From Psychromonas sp. SP041 (lineage in GTDB: Bacteria; Pseudomonadota; Gammaproteobacteria; Enterobacterales; Psychromonadaceae): a stretch of 46,968 nucleotides of DNA. Positions within the stretch are counted from its first letter, which is position 1. Each line of letters starts with the position of its first letter. A program made the translations under genes and the position numbers. This document shows positions 26,652-35,694 of this stretch, piece after piece. The stretch lies in contig NZ_CBRF02000039.1 in NCBI RefSeq assembly GCF_000470315.2, positions 1 to 46,968 on the forward strand, in the 5' to 3' direction. Below the pieces are notes generated by a model, which was not told the DNA's origin, did not search any database, and worked only from the letters and a program-made list of their open reading frames with translations.

Positions 26652-26813
26652 ATACCGATTACATTAAATATGTTATCTAAATTTTGCGCTGAAAAAACAG
26701 TTCAATTCAAGGCGTAAATTGACGTAAATGGCTGTTCCCTTTACGAAATTTACAACGAGGAAGTGAGCTGTTTTAACAAGTAAAATAGATAAGCTATTTA
26801 TTGTGATTGGTAT
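26652..26813 (-). mobile_element. MITE, family A, 162-bp divergent copy
   Basis: The left end ATACCGATTACA and the complement of the right end, ATACCAATCACA, form the terminal inverted repeat. Length and internal block order match the copy at 26318-26478 when reversed, though the sequence has diverged. On the minus strand the element begins TAATACCAATCAC, and the TAA is the stop codon of the lyase gene. Confidence 0.75.
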
Positions 26814-28663
26814 TAATTAGTTGTGATGTCAGCTGTTGGACCAACATCATCAGTCGATAATGGTGTAGATACAATAATAGTAGGCTCTGATGAAAGCACT
26901 TCTAACTCGCCAGCGCCTAACGTACCATCTTCATTATCAACAGCAGAACCGGTTGCGTATGATTGGTTACCAGACCAGGTATTAGAATCATCATTAGCGT
27001 AGTTATTGAATAAACTACCTTCGCTTCCGGTCACTAAGTTATCTGAAATAGTAATATCCTTAGGCACGATAGTATAGTTATCTCGACCAATGAAAATACC
27101 TCCGCCTAAATTGTTTACTAATGTATTGTCCGTCACAGTCACATTGGTTGGTGCTTCATGACTATTGCCATTAGAACTATCAGATACATCACCTGAATCA
27201 ATTAATATAGGACTTCTCCAACTCGTACCCGATAAGTTTTCCATATAGTTATTACTCACAGTATGGTTTGCGCCGTAAACTCGAATACCCCCTGTTTCGT
27301 AATTAGCATCCGTCACTAAGGTGCTATTGCCAGTACCATAAAAATAATTATTTTCTGCTTTATTATCATGTCCTAAACGGAATGATAGTGAGCCCATAGA
27401 GTTTAAAAAAGTATTGTTTGAGAATGTATTATTTGACGTTTTAACCGTCATAATTTCATTTTCACCATCGGTATCTTCAAACAAGTTATATTCAATTAAA
27501 TGGTTTGTTTCTACATCTTGAGAACCCGAATCTCCAAAGACGATTGCTTCACGGTCTGAGTCACCTTCAGGGGTCGTATTGCCCTCTTTTACGTAAGGGA
27601 CAATATTTTTAAAGTAGTTATGATGAATATGCGCATTAGTTGTCATTGTTTCAGTATCATCATCATATTGAAATTTGATGTAACTGCCTGAATTGATTTG
27701 ACCGTCCTCATCTTCAACAACGATGTTTTTATCCAAAAACTCATTATATGCAATTGAGATTTCTTCACTTGATTCAGTTAACACCACTGACGTTTGCCCA
27801 TCAGTAATATCTTTATGATCAAATGTATTACGTAACACTTTAATGTTTTTTGAGTTTACAATTTTAAATAATGTACTGGCATCATTTGGACCCAATACAA
27901 ATCCCTGTAAAGTAATGTTTTGAGAGTTAGAAATAGCAGCCGTTTCTAAAGTGATACTGCCAACACTTTCAGCACGAATTAAGACTTGTGCATCGAAACA
28001 AGTGTCTTTAATTGAGATTTCACCATCACCTGAAACAATGATTTCATCTCCACCTTGCACATCGCCACTGTTTAATAACTCGTTTAAGTCATCGATCGTT
28101 GAATGATGCGTTGCTCCAGTCACAACAGGATTTGCATCATCAGATCCGTCATCGTCGAATGCGTCTGAACATGCATAAGTGTCTACATCCTCGTCGTCAC
28201 TATCGTCTTCATCGTCATCATCACTGCCACTATCATCATCAGAAAGTGCATCGGCGGAAAGGATAGTAAAACGTATCGTAGCTTCAGTACCATCAATAGA
28301 GGCGACGGTAACACTATCTGATGCACTTTCATCTTCATTTAAGTCACCCAGCGTTTCATTTTCTGGTACTTCATAGGTCCATTCACCATCTGCATTAAGT
28401 GAGAATATGCCATAAGTAGTCGCTATATCCGTTTGCACAATGAAAGCTTCTTCACCATCATCGGGGTCGACAATGGTAAGTGAATTATTAACATCGCCAT
28501 TTTTATAATACAATTCAACCGCAGTGGTTCCGTTTATTATTGCCGCTGTAGATCCTGTCGCTTGATCATCATTCGCGTTGCTGGCATCACTTGAACTGCT
28601 ACCTGAGCCTCCACATGCTGTTAATCCGGCCATTGCTGAAAGTAATAATAATTTTTTATACAC
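26813..28663 (-). CDS. PL6-type polysaccharide lyase lipoprotein (alginate lyase/chondroitinase B fold)
   Basis: The 616-residue protein has a lipobox LTAC (Cys17), so it should be anchored in the envelope. A VCBS/cadherin-like domain follows (about 45-137, with SLNADGEWTYEV), then an Asp/Ser-rich linker (about 138-175), then a right-handed beta-helix (about 185-560) with many N-x-F/N-x-Y turns. ENEIMTVK and LSFRLGH place E401, E403, K408 and R429 at the same spacing as the calcium ligands and the catalytic Lys and Arg of chondroitinase B. GGIRVYGANHTVSNNYMENL is another PL6-type signature. The substrate is most likely alginate for a marine organism (inference). It starts at GTG 28663, with AAGGA seven bases upstream. 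No SusD, TonB receptor or other lyase is adjacent. Confidence 0.85.
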   Translation of the reverse strand: MYKKLLLLSAMAGLTACGGSGSSSSDASNANDDQATGSTAAIINGTTAVELYYKNGDVNNSLTIVDPDDGEEAFIVQTDIATTYGIFSLNADGEWTYEVPENETLGDLNEDESASDSVTVASIDGTEATIRFTILSADALSDDDSGSDDDDEDDSDDEDVDTYACSDAFDDDGSDDANPVVTGATHHSTIDDLNELLNSGDVQGGDEIIVSGDGEISIKDTCFDAQVLIRAESVGSITLETAAISNSQNITLQGFVLGPNDASTLFKIVNSKNIKVLRNTFDHKDITDGQTSVVLTESSEEISIAYNEFLDKNIVVEDEDGQINSGSYIKFQYDDDTETMTTNAHIHHNYFKNIVPYVKEGNTTPEGDSDREAIVFGDSGSQDVETNHLIEYNLFEDTDGENEIMTVKTSNNTFSNNTFLNSMGSLSFRLGHDNKAENNYFYGTGNSTLVTDANYETGGIRVYGANHTVSNNYMENLSGTSWRSPILIDSGDVSDSSNGNSHEAPTNVTVTDNTLVNNLGGGIFIGRDNYTIVPKDITISDNLVTGSEGSLFNNYANDDSNTWSGNQSYATGSAVDNEDGTLGAGELEVLSSEPTIIVSTPLSTDDVGPTADITTN

Positions 28664-29394
28664 GGTCCATTCCTTGGTCTAATTATAGGTAGTTGACAAT
28701 GTAATGATATATTATATTAATACAATTAAAGAGATCACACTTTCTTGTTCAAGCTATAGATAACTATTGATGCTGTGATCAATGTCTTTGGTACTGATAC
28801 AATTAAAAATATTTTACTTGATTGAACTGACAAATATTTGATCTAACGTGTCGTGTATGATTTTCTGATTAAAACCCACCAATAAATTGAGAATACAAGT
28901 GGTAGCGATGGGTAAATAACCTCCGTTATGAATAAGCAAAGCGATACAACACCACTATTTCCACGGATTTCTGCGTTAAATTGTCTCTCAATAATCCATT
29001 ATTGCTTCAATAATTTGTATTGAACTACGCAAAACTAACGGCACTGACTAGCAAAAAATAGTACCTTCTGATTTTAAATACAATGCTGCTTTCATTAACC
29101 AGAATTGAGGTTAAATAAACTAAGGTTTAGCCAGATCCACAAAGGGCCTTAAGTCTTTTTTAGGCTAATTTTTAAATAACTGACGCTTACAAGTAAGATT
29201 AAACATCATCATTTTATGGGTTGTGACAAAACAAGTTAAAGGGTTAAGTAAGGACAAATTAGCAGGGGAAGTTAATGAAGCTTATGAATGAGTTAACTAG
29301 AATAAACTGTGTTTATTAAATGAACGTGCAGTCATCAAAAGGAATAATGAATATAACGTTGTTAATATTTAATAAGCCATTCTATAAATTTTTT
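28664..29394. other. Intergenic with a MITE, otherwise no gene seen
   Basis: Apart from the family B element at 28917-29113 the sequence is AT-rich and non-coding. A short frame around 29224-29290 has no ribosome-binding site and no recognisable product. The lyase promoter should lie near 28680-28760. Confidence 0.45.
28917..29113. mobile_element. MITE, family B, 197 bp
   Basis: It starts TAACCTCCGTTATG and ends CCAGAATTGAGGTTA. It is a direct-orientation copy of 4609-4786 with about 20 extra bases in the middle (near ATTATTGCTTCAATAATTTG). The interior strings AAAGCGATACAACACCACTA and CTTTCATTAACCA are shared between the two copies. Confidence 0.78.
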
Positions 29395-29397
29395 TGT

Positions 29398-29436
29398 AAA
29401 AGATTCAACAGCCAACTAATGTAAACTGTTGAATCT
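29398..29436 (-). terminator. Terminator of the EamA transporter gene
   Basis: AGATTCAACAG and CTGTTGAATCT are exact complements around a 14-base loop, just past the stop of the 29443 gene. On the minus strand TTTTAC and an A/T-rich tract follow. Confidence 0.75.
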
Positions 29437-29442
29437 AGAATT

Positions 29443-30435
29443 TTACTGAGAACGTGTAACACTGAGTGTTGGGTTTTTAATGACTAATAAAATACCACTT
29501 AATATAATTAAACTTGAAATAACAAATACCGTTGACACACTTTCACCTAAGAATATAAAGCCAGCAATAGCGGCTAATACGGGTACTAATAACTGTACCA
29601 CTGCTGCCACGTTATGGCGTAAGTCTTTTAATGCTTTATACCAAAGTAAATAACCGACTGCTGATGCCAGCACGCCAGATAAAATAGCGTATATAACGCC
29701 TTCCAATGTTAAGAACGTTTTATCCATATTGATCAATACAAAAATAAAAACAAAGGGTAAAGTACGGAAGAAGTTAAAAATAGTATCAGAGGTAGGATCG
29801 ACACTTTTTTTACCCGCTAACGTATAAAATGCCCAGCTAATACCTGAAATACACATTAAAGCAAAAGCAACAATCGATGGGCTAGAGACTTGAGGGGCAA
29901 GTAGATAAACAAACCCTGCAATAGCTAATATCAAACCTAATAATTCAGCTCGGCTTAATAAGTGCCCTTTAAGGACTCGCGTCAATAGCATGGTAACTTG
30001 TACTGTCGCGAATAAAACTAACGCCCCGGTTGCCGTATCAAGTTGAATATAGGCATAAGAAAAGGTCATAGCATAAACAAACAACCAAATTGCGTTAAGC
30101 CAACTGCCCTTACTCGTACTATTTTCACTGTTATTATTCTTACTGTTATCACTTTTAGTATTACTATTTTGACTGCTAATATTGTTACTCTTACTTCCCT
30201 TATTTGATAAACCTTTTTTATCCAGAGAGTCAGCATTAAAGTAAAAATGTTTAACAGACAGGAAAATAGCTAAGAAAATGCTACCGGAAAGCAATCTGAT
30301 CACAGTAAAGCTACCTGCATCAACTTGTTGCTCTCCTAATGCTAAACGACAAAAAACAGAATTTGCTGCAAAAGCGATTAATGCAAAACTGGTTAATAAA
30401 AAAATTTTATAAGGGCTATTAGTATAATTTTGCAT
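29443..30435 (-). CDS. EamA/DMT-family transporter with a low-complexity insert
   Basis: The 330-residue protein has about ten membrane helices in two EamA halves, as in drug/metabolite transporters. FALIAFAANSVFCRLAL and the repeat-half stretch ISGISWAFYTLAGKK are typical. Between helices 2 and 3, residues 68-110 form a Ser/Asn/Lys-rich stretch (SSQNSNTKSDNSKNNNSENS) that family members normally lack. It is coded by repetitive AGT/AAT/AAC codons and probably arose by slippage; it would lie in a cytoplasmic or periplasmic loop. The substrate is unknown. The ribosome-binding site before ATG 30435 is weak. A heptamer repeat lies about 205 bases upstream. Confidence 0.88.
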   Translation of the reverse strand: MQNYTNSPYKIFLLTSFALIAFAANSVFCRLALGEQQVDAGSFTVIRLLSGSIFLAIFLSVKHFYFNADSLDKKGLSNKGSKSNNISSQNSNTKSDNSKNNNSENSTSKGSWLNAIWLFVYAMTFSYAYIQLDTATGALVLFATVQVTMLLTRVLKGHLLSRAELLGLILAIAGFVYLLAPQVSSPSIVAFALMCISGISWAFYTLAGKKSVDPTSDTIFNFFRTLPFVFIFVLINMDKTFLTLEGVIYAILSGVLASAVGYLLWYKALKDLRHNVAAVVQLLVPVLAAIAGFIFLGESVSTVFVISSLIILSGILLVIKNPTLSVTRSQ

Positions 30436-30640
30436 ATTGGGCTCATTGGAGTAAAAGATGAATCTACTATAAAAACAGTTTTTTACGACATAGTCTAATC
30501 AACTTGCTTTGTTATCTACAAAATAAATAGCAGCAATTAGTCAAATGGACAAAAATCTGAAATCAATTAACTTATTATCGATGTATAAAAAGGAAGCATG
30601 AGTAATGGAGGGCTAGTGTTAATTACCATCGCTAGAAAAT

Positions 30641-30696
30641 ATAACCTATAACCTATAACCTATAACCTATAACCTATAACCTATAACCTATAACCT
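30641..30696. repeat. Heptamer microsatellite (ATAACCT)8
   Basis: Eight perfect head-to-tail copies of ATAACCT fill 56 bases in the gap 30436-30800, between the EamA gene and its upstream neighbour. Perfect arrays of this length are prone to slippage. The rest of this 365-base gap shows no gene. Confidence 0.97.
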
Positions 30697-30800
30697 TCAT
30701 TCTAAGTTACTCACCACAATATAGATAATCTCCTCGATTATTACTTTCATTACCTGGCAGATTCAAGTCTATATTGAAGTAAAACTATCAATTTTAATGC

Positions 30801-31520
30801 TTATGCAACAATAAGCGCACTCACTAAACCGATTAGACCACCGAATACCCCACCCCAAACCACTAACCAGCCAAGGTGTTTTTTGATCATAGCTTGAATG
30901 ATCTCTTTCACTAATTGAGGTGTTAATTCATTTAAACGTTGCTCAATAATTCTTTCTATTTTTGCCAAAATATCTTGCATCATATCAGGGTGTTCAATTT
31001 CACTTTTTAGTAACTCAATAAATTTTTCATCATTCGTTAAATCGATAATAGATGTTTTCATGTGTGTTATAAAAGGTTCTCTTAATGGCTTTAATGATTC
31101 TTCACCACCAAACATTTCTAACATTCCACCAAATGATGACTTCATAATCACTTTAATCAACCCATCATAAGTTGGGTTTAAATCTACCTTTTCAATCACA
31201 GGTTGTAAGTTTAATTGAGCTGGAGAGAAGCTACCTGCTGATAAAAATCGTTCTACGTTTTGTGCCGTAAAAAACTGTTTCATCATTAAGTTTCTGATAC
31301 CTGATTTAAACTCTTCAAAATGAGCAGGTACAACACCTGAGCCATATAAGAAGGGTATTTTTTCAAATAACATGAAGATAGCAAGCCAATTAGTTAAAGC
31401 GCCTGATAACGCAAATAACCCTACCATGGTTAATATTGCGGCTAGCTCAGTTTCTCCTAAAAAAAGCCCAGCCCCTAATATTAATGTTGCAATCAGGTTG
31501 GTAACTAAACTCTTATTCAT
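30801..31520 (-). CDS. DUF445-family membrane protein
   Basis: This protein of about 239 residues has N-terminal hydrophobic helices (LIATLILGAGLFLGE and LTMVGLFALSGALTNWLAI), a long cytoplasmic or periplasmic helical middle, and a C-terminal helix (WLVVWGGVFGGLIGLVSALIV). ALTNWLAI with the following F-x-K-I-P-FLYGSGVVP is the DUF445 hallmark. The function is unknown. The ATG at 31520 has AAGGA six bases upstream; an in-frame start at 31544 lacks this and would add eight residues. It lies downstream of nusB but beyond a terminator. Confidence 0.88.
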   Translation of the reverse strand: MNKSLVTNLIATLILGAGLFLGETELAAILTMVGLFALSGALTNWLAIFMLFEKIPFLYGSGVVPAHFEEFKSGIRNLMMKQFFTAQNVERFLSAGSFSPAQLNLQPVIEKVDLNPTYDGLIKVIMKSSFGGMLEMFGGEESLKPLREPFITHMKTSIIDLTNDEKFIELLKSEIEHPDMMQDILAKIERIIEQRLNELTPQLVKEIIQAMIKKHLGWLVVWGGVFGGLIGLVSALIVA

Positions 31521-31582
31521 GTTTATTCCTTGTTTTGTGATCATTTATTAAACATTAGTAATGCATTTTCTATTTTTTATCG

Positions 31583-31615
31583 AAAAAAAATCCAGTTATA
31601 AAATAACTGGATTTT
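31583..31615 (-). terminator. Terminator of the nrdR-rib-nusB cluster
   Basis: AAAATCCAGTTA and TAACTGGATTTT are exact complements around a five-base loop just beyond nusB. On the minus strand a run of eight T follows. Confidence 0.92.
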
Positions 31616-31651
31616 GATGAGTCAAAAATTACTACAGATAAAAACCCGTAG

Positions 31652-32086
31652 TTATTTTGAAACGTCTTCACGTAACTTTAAGCTACGTAATGCTTTATCT
31701 AATACACCATTAACAAATTTGTATGACTCATCTGTTGCAAAGTCTTTTGCTAATTCAATTGCTTCGTTCAATACCACTTTATGTGGTACATCAGTACGGT
31801 ATGTTAATTCAAACATCGCTAAACGTAGTACTGCAATGTCAACCATATCAACATCTTCAATTTTACGAGAAAGGTAAGGTGATAATTTTGTGTCTAATGA
31901 TTCAACGTTTTGTATAACGCCAATTAACAATTCTTTAAAGTAAGGTACATCAGTTTTAGACATATCTTGGTCAACAGAGAATTGTTCAATAATTTGCGTT
32001 ACACCCGTTTGAGTAATTTGCCATTGGTAAACAGCTTGTACAGCAAATTGACGAGCACGACGACGTTCAGCAGGTTTCATAGCCAT
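31652..32086 (-). CDS. nusB: Transcription antitermination factor NusB
   Basis: The 144-residue all-helical protein matches NusB: KPAERRRARQFAVQAVYQWQ at the N-terminus and VVLNEAIELAKDFATDESYKFVNGVLDK at the C-terminus. With NusE (S10) it binds boxA RNA in rRNA transcripts. Its start overlaps the stop of ribH by one base (TAATG), so translation is coupled. A second ATG two codons later would give the E. coli-like N-terminus MKPAE; either start is possible. Confidence 0.96.
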   Translation of the reverse strand: MAMKPAERRRARQFAVQAVYQWQITQTGVTQIIEQFSVDQDMSKTDVPYFKELLIGVIQNVESLDTKLSPYLSRKIEDVDMVDIAVLRLAMFELTYRTDVPHKVVLNEAIELAKDFATDESYKFVNGVLDKALRSLKLREDVSK

Positions 32087-32553
32087 TATCCTAATTCCGC
32101 CATCACGTTAACCATTTCTAGTGCACTTAAAGCAGCTTCGCTACCTTTGTTACCCATTTTAGTACCCGCACGTTCAATAGCTTGATCGATTGAGTCAGTA
32201 GATAAAACACCAAATGCAACAGGAATACTGTAGTCTAACGAAACTTGCGCTAAACCTTTGTTACATTCATTGATAACTAATTCAAAATGCGGTGTACCAC
32301 CACGAATAACACAGCCTAATGCAACAATTGCATCAAACTTATTAGACGCTGCAACACGTTTAGTAATCAACGGTAATTCAACGGCACCAGGTACACGAAC
32401 AACAGTGATATTATCATCTGAAATTTGACCAGTACGTTTAAGGGTATCAACTGCACCCGCTAATAACTGCTCGTTAATAAAGCTGTTAAAACGAGAGATC
32501 ACGATTGCGATTTTAGCGTGTGGAGCGGCTAAGCCACCTTCAATTATTTTCAT
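32086..32553 (-). CDS. ribH: 6,7-dimethyl-8-ribityllumazine synthase
   Basis: The 155-residue enzyme condenses 3,4-dihydroxybutanone phosphate with the ribitylamino-pyrimidine in the penultimate step of riboflavin synthesis. Signatures: [41 protein letters not shown] (with the catalytic His) and [11 protein letters not shown]. Such proteins form icosahedral or pentameric shells. AAGGG precedes the ATG. It follows ribBA and precedes nusB in the usual order. Confidence 0.97.
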   Translation of the reverse strand: MKIIEGGLAAPHAKIAIVISRFNSFINEQLLAGAVDTLKRTGQISDDNITVVRVPGAVELPLITKRVAASNKFDAIVALGCVIRGGTPHFELVINECNKGLAQVSLDYSIPVAFGVLSTDSIDQAIERAGTKMGNKGSEAALSALEMVNVMAELG

Positions 32554-32637
32554 TTTCTACCCTTATTACAAAATTTTTGTGCATTCTAGCACAGTTTATT
32601 TCTATAACGACATTGTTTATTCAGTGAATATATGGGT

Positions 32638-33744
32638 TTATTCAGTGATGTATTCAACGACTTCTAATCCGAAACCAGATAAAGCATGGTACTTTTTCTG
32701 TGAACTAAATAACGCCATTTTTTGTACGCCTAAATCGCGTAAAATTTGAGAGCCAACACCGACACGTCTACTCGCACCTTGTGCTTTAGCAGCAACACGT
32801 TCTCCAGCATCTTCTTGTTTGATATATTTTATTTGTTCTATTAGTGATTCAGCTGTTTCTTGGTGACCTAACATCACTAGCACACCACCGTCCTTCGCTA
32901 AACGTGCTAATGCTGTACTCATTGGCCAAGTACGCGGACTTAAACGATCAGAAAAGAAGTTATCAGAGAACGTATTTTGTAAATGAACACGAACGTTGGT
33001 TGTTTCAGCTGATTTTACTTCACCATTCACTAACGCAAAATGAACTTGTTTATCAATAGTGTCTTGGTAAGCAACTAAATCAAACTCACCAAATTCTGTT
33101 GGCAATTTACATTCGCTCACACGCTCAATAGTCGTTTCATTGTTATTACGGTATTCAATTAAATCAGCAACGGTACCTAATTTAATATCGTGTAGTTTTG
33201 CAAATACTTCTAAATCGCTACGACGTGCCATGCTGCCATCTTCATTTAAGATTTCAACAATCATCCCTGCCGGCTCGCGACCTGCTAAACGCGCTAAATC
33301 ACACCCTGCTTCAGTATGCCCTGCACGAGTTAATACACCACCTTCTTGTGCTTTAAGTGGGAAAATATGCCCTGGCATCACGATATCAGTTGGTTTAGCA
33401 TCTTTTGCAATCGCTGCTAATACGGTTACTGCACGGTCTGCAGCTGAAATCCCCGTTGTAACACCTTTAGCCGCTTCAATAGAAACAGTAAAGTTAGTTG
33501 AAAAGGCAGCGGTATTATCTTCAACCATTAAGGGTAGTTTTAGTTGTTCACAACGATCTGCCGTCAGTGTTAAACAGATTAAGCCACGACCATATTTAGC
33601 CATAAAGTTAACAGCTTCCGGTGTTACTAAATCAGCAGCCATTATCAGGTCACCTTCATTCTCACGATCTTCATCGTCCATCAAAATAACCATTTTACCT
33701 AGGCGAATATCTTCGATGATTTCTGCTGTTGTATTTAACTTCAT
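32638..33744 (-). CDS. ribBA: RibB with a degenerate RibA-like domain (RibBA type)
   Basis: Residues 1-205 are a complete 3,4-dihydroxy-2-butanone-4-phosphate synthase: the acidic loop [16 protein letters not shown] and [16 protein letters not shown] hold the metal and substrate contacts. Residues 206-368 align with GTP cyclohydrolase II but lack the zinc-binding Cys cluster (normally a C-x10-C-x-C pattern). In its place stands [18 protein letters not shown], with no cysteine. The RibA half is thus very probably inactive, and a separate ribA gene is expected elsewhere. Such fusions are known in gammaproteobacteria. AAGGA lies six bases before the ATG. A 93-base gap separates it from ribE, too short for an FMN riboswitch. 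Confidence 0.94.
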   Translation of the reverse strand: MKLNTTAEIIEDIRLGKMVILMDDEDRENEGDLIMAADLVTPEAVNFMAKYGRGLICLTLTADRCEQLKLPLMVEDNTAAFSTNFTVSIEAAKGVTTGISAADRAVTVLAAIAKDAKPTDIVMPGHIFPLKAQEGGVLTRAGHTEAGCDLARLAGREPAGMIVEILNEDGSMARRSDLEVFAKLHDIKLGTVADLIEYRNNNETTIERVSECKLPTEFGEFDLVAYQDTIDKQVHFALVNGEVKSAETTNVRVHLQNTFSDNFFSDRLSPRTWPMSTALARLAKDGGVLVMLGHQETAESLIEQIKYIKQEDAGERVAAKAQGASRRVGVGSQILRDLGVQKMALFSSQKKYHALSGFGLEVVEYITE

Positions 33745-33837
33745 TTTGATTCCTTAAATCTCTTGTACTGAAAAGTGTACTAAAATTTGTACCGTTCTAT
33801 TAGTTAGCACTAAGTTATTGTGACTGAAGCATGAGTA

Positions 33838-34500
33838 CTAGCCCATGAAACCACTTTTTGCTAATAGATCCATTGTAGATTGTTGTTTTGTCGTTGTTTT
33901 AGCTGCATGTTCACCTAACATTAAACGCTCTAGATAACGAGAAATAACATCAACTTCTAAATTCACTTGACTGCCTACAACATATTGCTGCATTGTTGTT
34001 TCGCTGATCGTATGTGGGATAATAGTCAATTTAAAACTAGCGCCATCAACATCATTAGTGGTTAAACTAATACCATCAACTGTGATTGAGCCTTTTTTAG
34101 CGATATATTTTGCTAAATCATCAGGCGCTTTAATCCAATATTCAATGGCATTGCCTAAAGGTGAAATAGACGTGATTTTTCCAACACCATCAACATGGCC
34201 ACTCACGATATGACCACCAAAGCGGTCATTCATTTGCATTGCTTTTTCTAGGTTAATCATAAACCCTGTTTGAATACTTGAGAAAGCACTTAGTTTAATT
34301 GTTTCGTATGATAAGTCTGCATCAAAACCATGTTCACTTAGACGCGTTACAGTTAAGCAAACGCCATTATTAGCAATACTATCGCCAAGCTTGACATCAT
34401 GCATATCTAAACCGCCAGCATCAACTGTGATGGTCATATCTTTTTCGTTATTTTTGATTGCAGTGATTTTGCCCACTGCTGCAACAATACCTGTAAACAT
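33838..34500 (-). CDS. ribE: Riboflavin synthase, alpha subunit
   Basis: The 220-residue enzyme dismutates two lumazine molecules to riboflavin. It consists of two similar beta-barrel halves: MFTGIVAAVGKI with DSIANNGVCLTVT, then GGHIVSGHVDGVGKI with KGSITVDGISLTTNDV. MFTGIV is the invariant N-terminus, so the ATG at 34500 is chosen over the in-frame start at 34539. It begins one base after the ribD stop, which implies coupled translation. Confidence 0.96.
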   Translation of the reverse strand: MFTGIVAAVGKITAIKNNEKDMTITVDAGGLDMHDVKLGDSIANNGVCLTVTRLSEHGFDADLSYETIKLSAFSSIQTGFMINLEKAMQMNDRFGGHIVSGHVDGVGKITSISPLGNAIEYWIKAPDDLAKYIAKKGSITVDGISLTTNDVDGASFKLTIIPHTISETTMQQYVVGSQVNLEVDVISRYLERLMLGEHAAKTTTKQQSTMDLLAKSGFMG

Positions 34501-34501
34501 A

Positions 34502-35641
34502 TTATTCTCGATGGTTAATAAGACGAATATCATCACCAATCTGAACTACAGATTGTAATTTGAGGGTGATAATATCGTTCATCGTTGAAAAGTTGGGTAA
34601 GTTTACTAAGTTTCTAGCTTGATCGCCCATTAATTTTGTTGCTTGGTAGAGAATAAATTCATCAACCAAATTATTTTTAAAAAATTCACCCGCTAATGTA
34701 GCACCAGCTTCTACCCATAAGTCATTAATTTCATGTTGATTAAGTAGGCTCATTAACGCATGAAGATCAATTTTATTATTTTCATTTTGAGTACAAATAA
34801 TTTGTTCTACCTCGGCCTTACAACCTGAAAATGAAGCTGTGTCTCGTGCGCTCAAGGACACTAATAAAACTTTACCCGGTAAATCAAATAATTTTTCTTG
34901 TAGTGTCAGCTTATTGTGAGAATCTAAAATGATACGAATCGGTTGACGAAGATCTGCTTCATCTAATAAGGTACTATCAAACGCTGGACTATTAACTAAT
35001 TCTTGATAACGTACATTCAAACTAGGATCATCAGCAAAAACCGTTTTATTACCGGTTAAAATGGCACTTTGTTGTGCTCGATAATATTGAACATCTGCTC
35101 TTGCTTGAGGGCCTGTTATCCATTGGCTTACTCCATTTTTCAACGCCGTTTTACCATCTAAGCTTGATGCCATTTTAACGGTCACACGAGGTCGCTTTAA
35201 TGTCATGCGCGTAATAAAACCAGGATTCAATGCCTCAGCTTGTTCAGTCAACAACCCTACTTCAACAATAATCCCAGCGTCTTCTAAAAGAGAAAGTCCA
35301 CGACCAGCCACTTTAGGGTTAGGGTCAACCATTGCCACAACGACTCGCTTTACGCCCGCTTTAACTAAGGCTAAGGCACAAGGTGGTGTTCTACCATAAT
35401 GAGAGCAAGGTTCTAAAGTCACATAGCAGGTTGCTCCTATGGCTTGTTCTTTAGCAGCGGCTAGAGCATGAACTTCGGCATGCCCAGTACCTGCTTTTTT
35501 ATGAAAACCTTTACCAACAATCATACCATTGTTGACAATGACACAGCCAACATTAGGGTTAGGTGATGTTGTAAAACGTCCATGCTTAGCAAGTTCTATC
35601 GCTATAAACATGTATTCTTTATCTAGTTCAGTAAATGACAT
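34502..35641 (-). CDS. ribD: Bifunctional pyrimidine deaminase/reductase RibD
   Basis: The 379-residue enzyme carries out steps two and three of riboflavin synthesis. The deaminase half has the zinc motif HAE (54-56) and the PC...C pair (Cys79 and Cys88 in EPCSHYGRTPPCA). The reductase half begins around RPRVTVKMASSLDGKTAL and includes DDPSLNVR. The order and length are those of the family. It follows nrdR by 53 bases. Confidence 0.97.
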   Translation of the reverse strand: MSFTELDKEYMFIAIELAKHGRFTTSPNPNVGCVIVNNGMIVGKGFHKKAGTGHAEVHALAAAKEQAIGATCYVTLEPCSHYGRTPPCALALVKAGVKRVVVAMVDPNPKVAGRGLSLLEDAGIIVEVGLLTEQAEALNPGFITRMTLKRPRVTVKMASSLDGKTALKNGVSQWITGPQARADVQYYRAQQSAILTGNKTVFADDPSLNVRYQELVNSPAFDSTLLDEADLRQPIRIILDSHNKLTLQEKLFDLPGKVLLVSLSARDTASFSGCKAEVEQIICTQNENNKIDLHALMSLLNQHEINDLWVEAGATLAGEFFKNNLVDEFILYQATKLMGDQARNLVNLPNFSTMNDIITLKLQSVVQIGDDIRLINHRE

Positions 35642-35694
35642 CTGATGATTACTTTTTAATTTAAAGTGTTAATCGAGTTTGAATTTTTATAGGG

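Noticed and set aside
28179..28376. Ser-rich 65-codon plus-strand frame
   Set aside because: It is the antisense shadow of the Asp-rich linker and VCBS-like domain of the lyase.
30641..30696. CRISPR array
   Set aside because: The seven-base units are contiguous with no spacers, and no cas genes are present.
33745..33837. FMN riboswitch before ribBA
   Set aside because: The gap is only 93 bases and shows none of the conserved RFN-element segments; the gap before nrdR shows none either.
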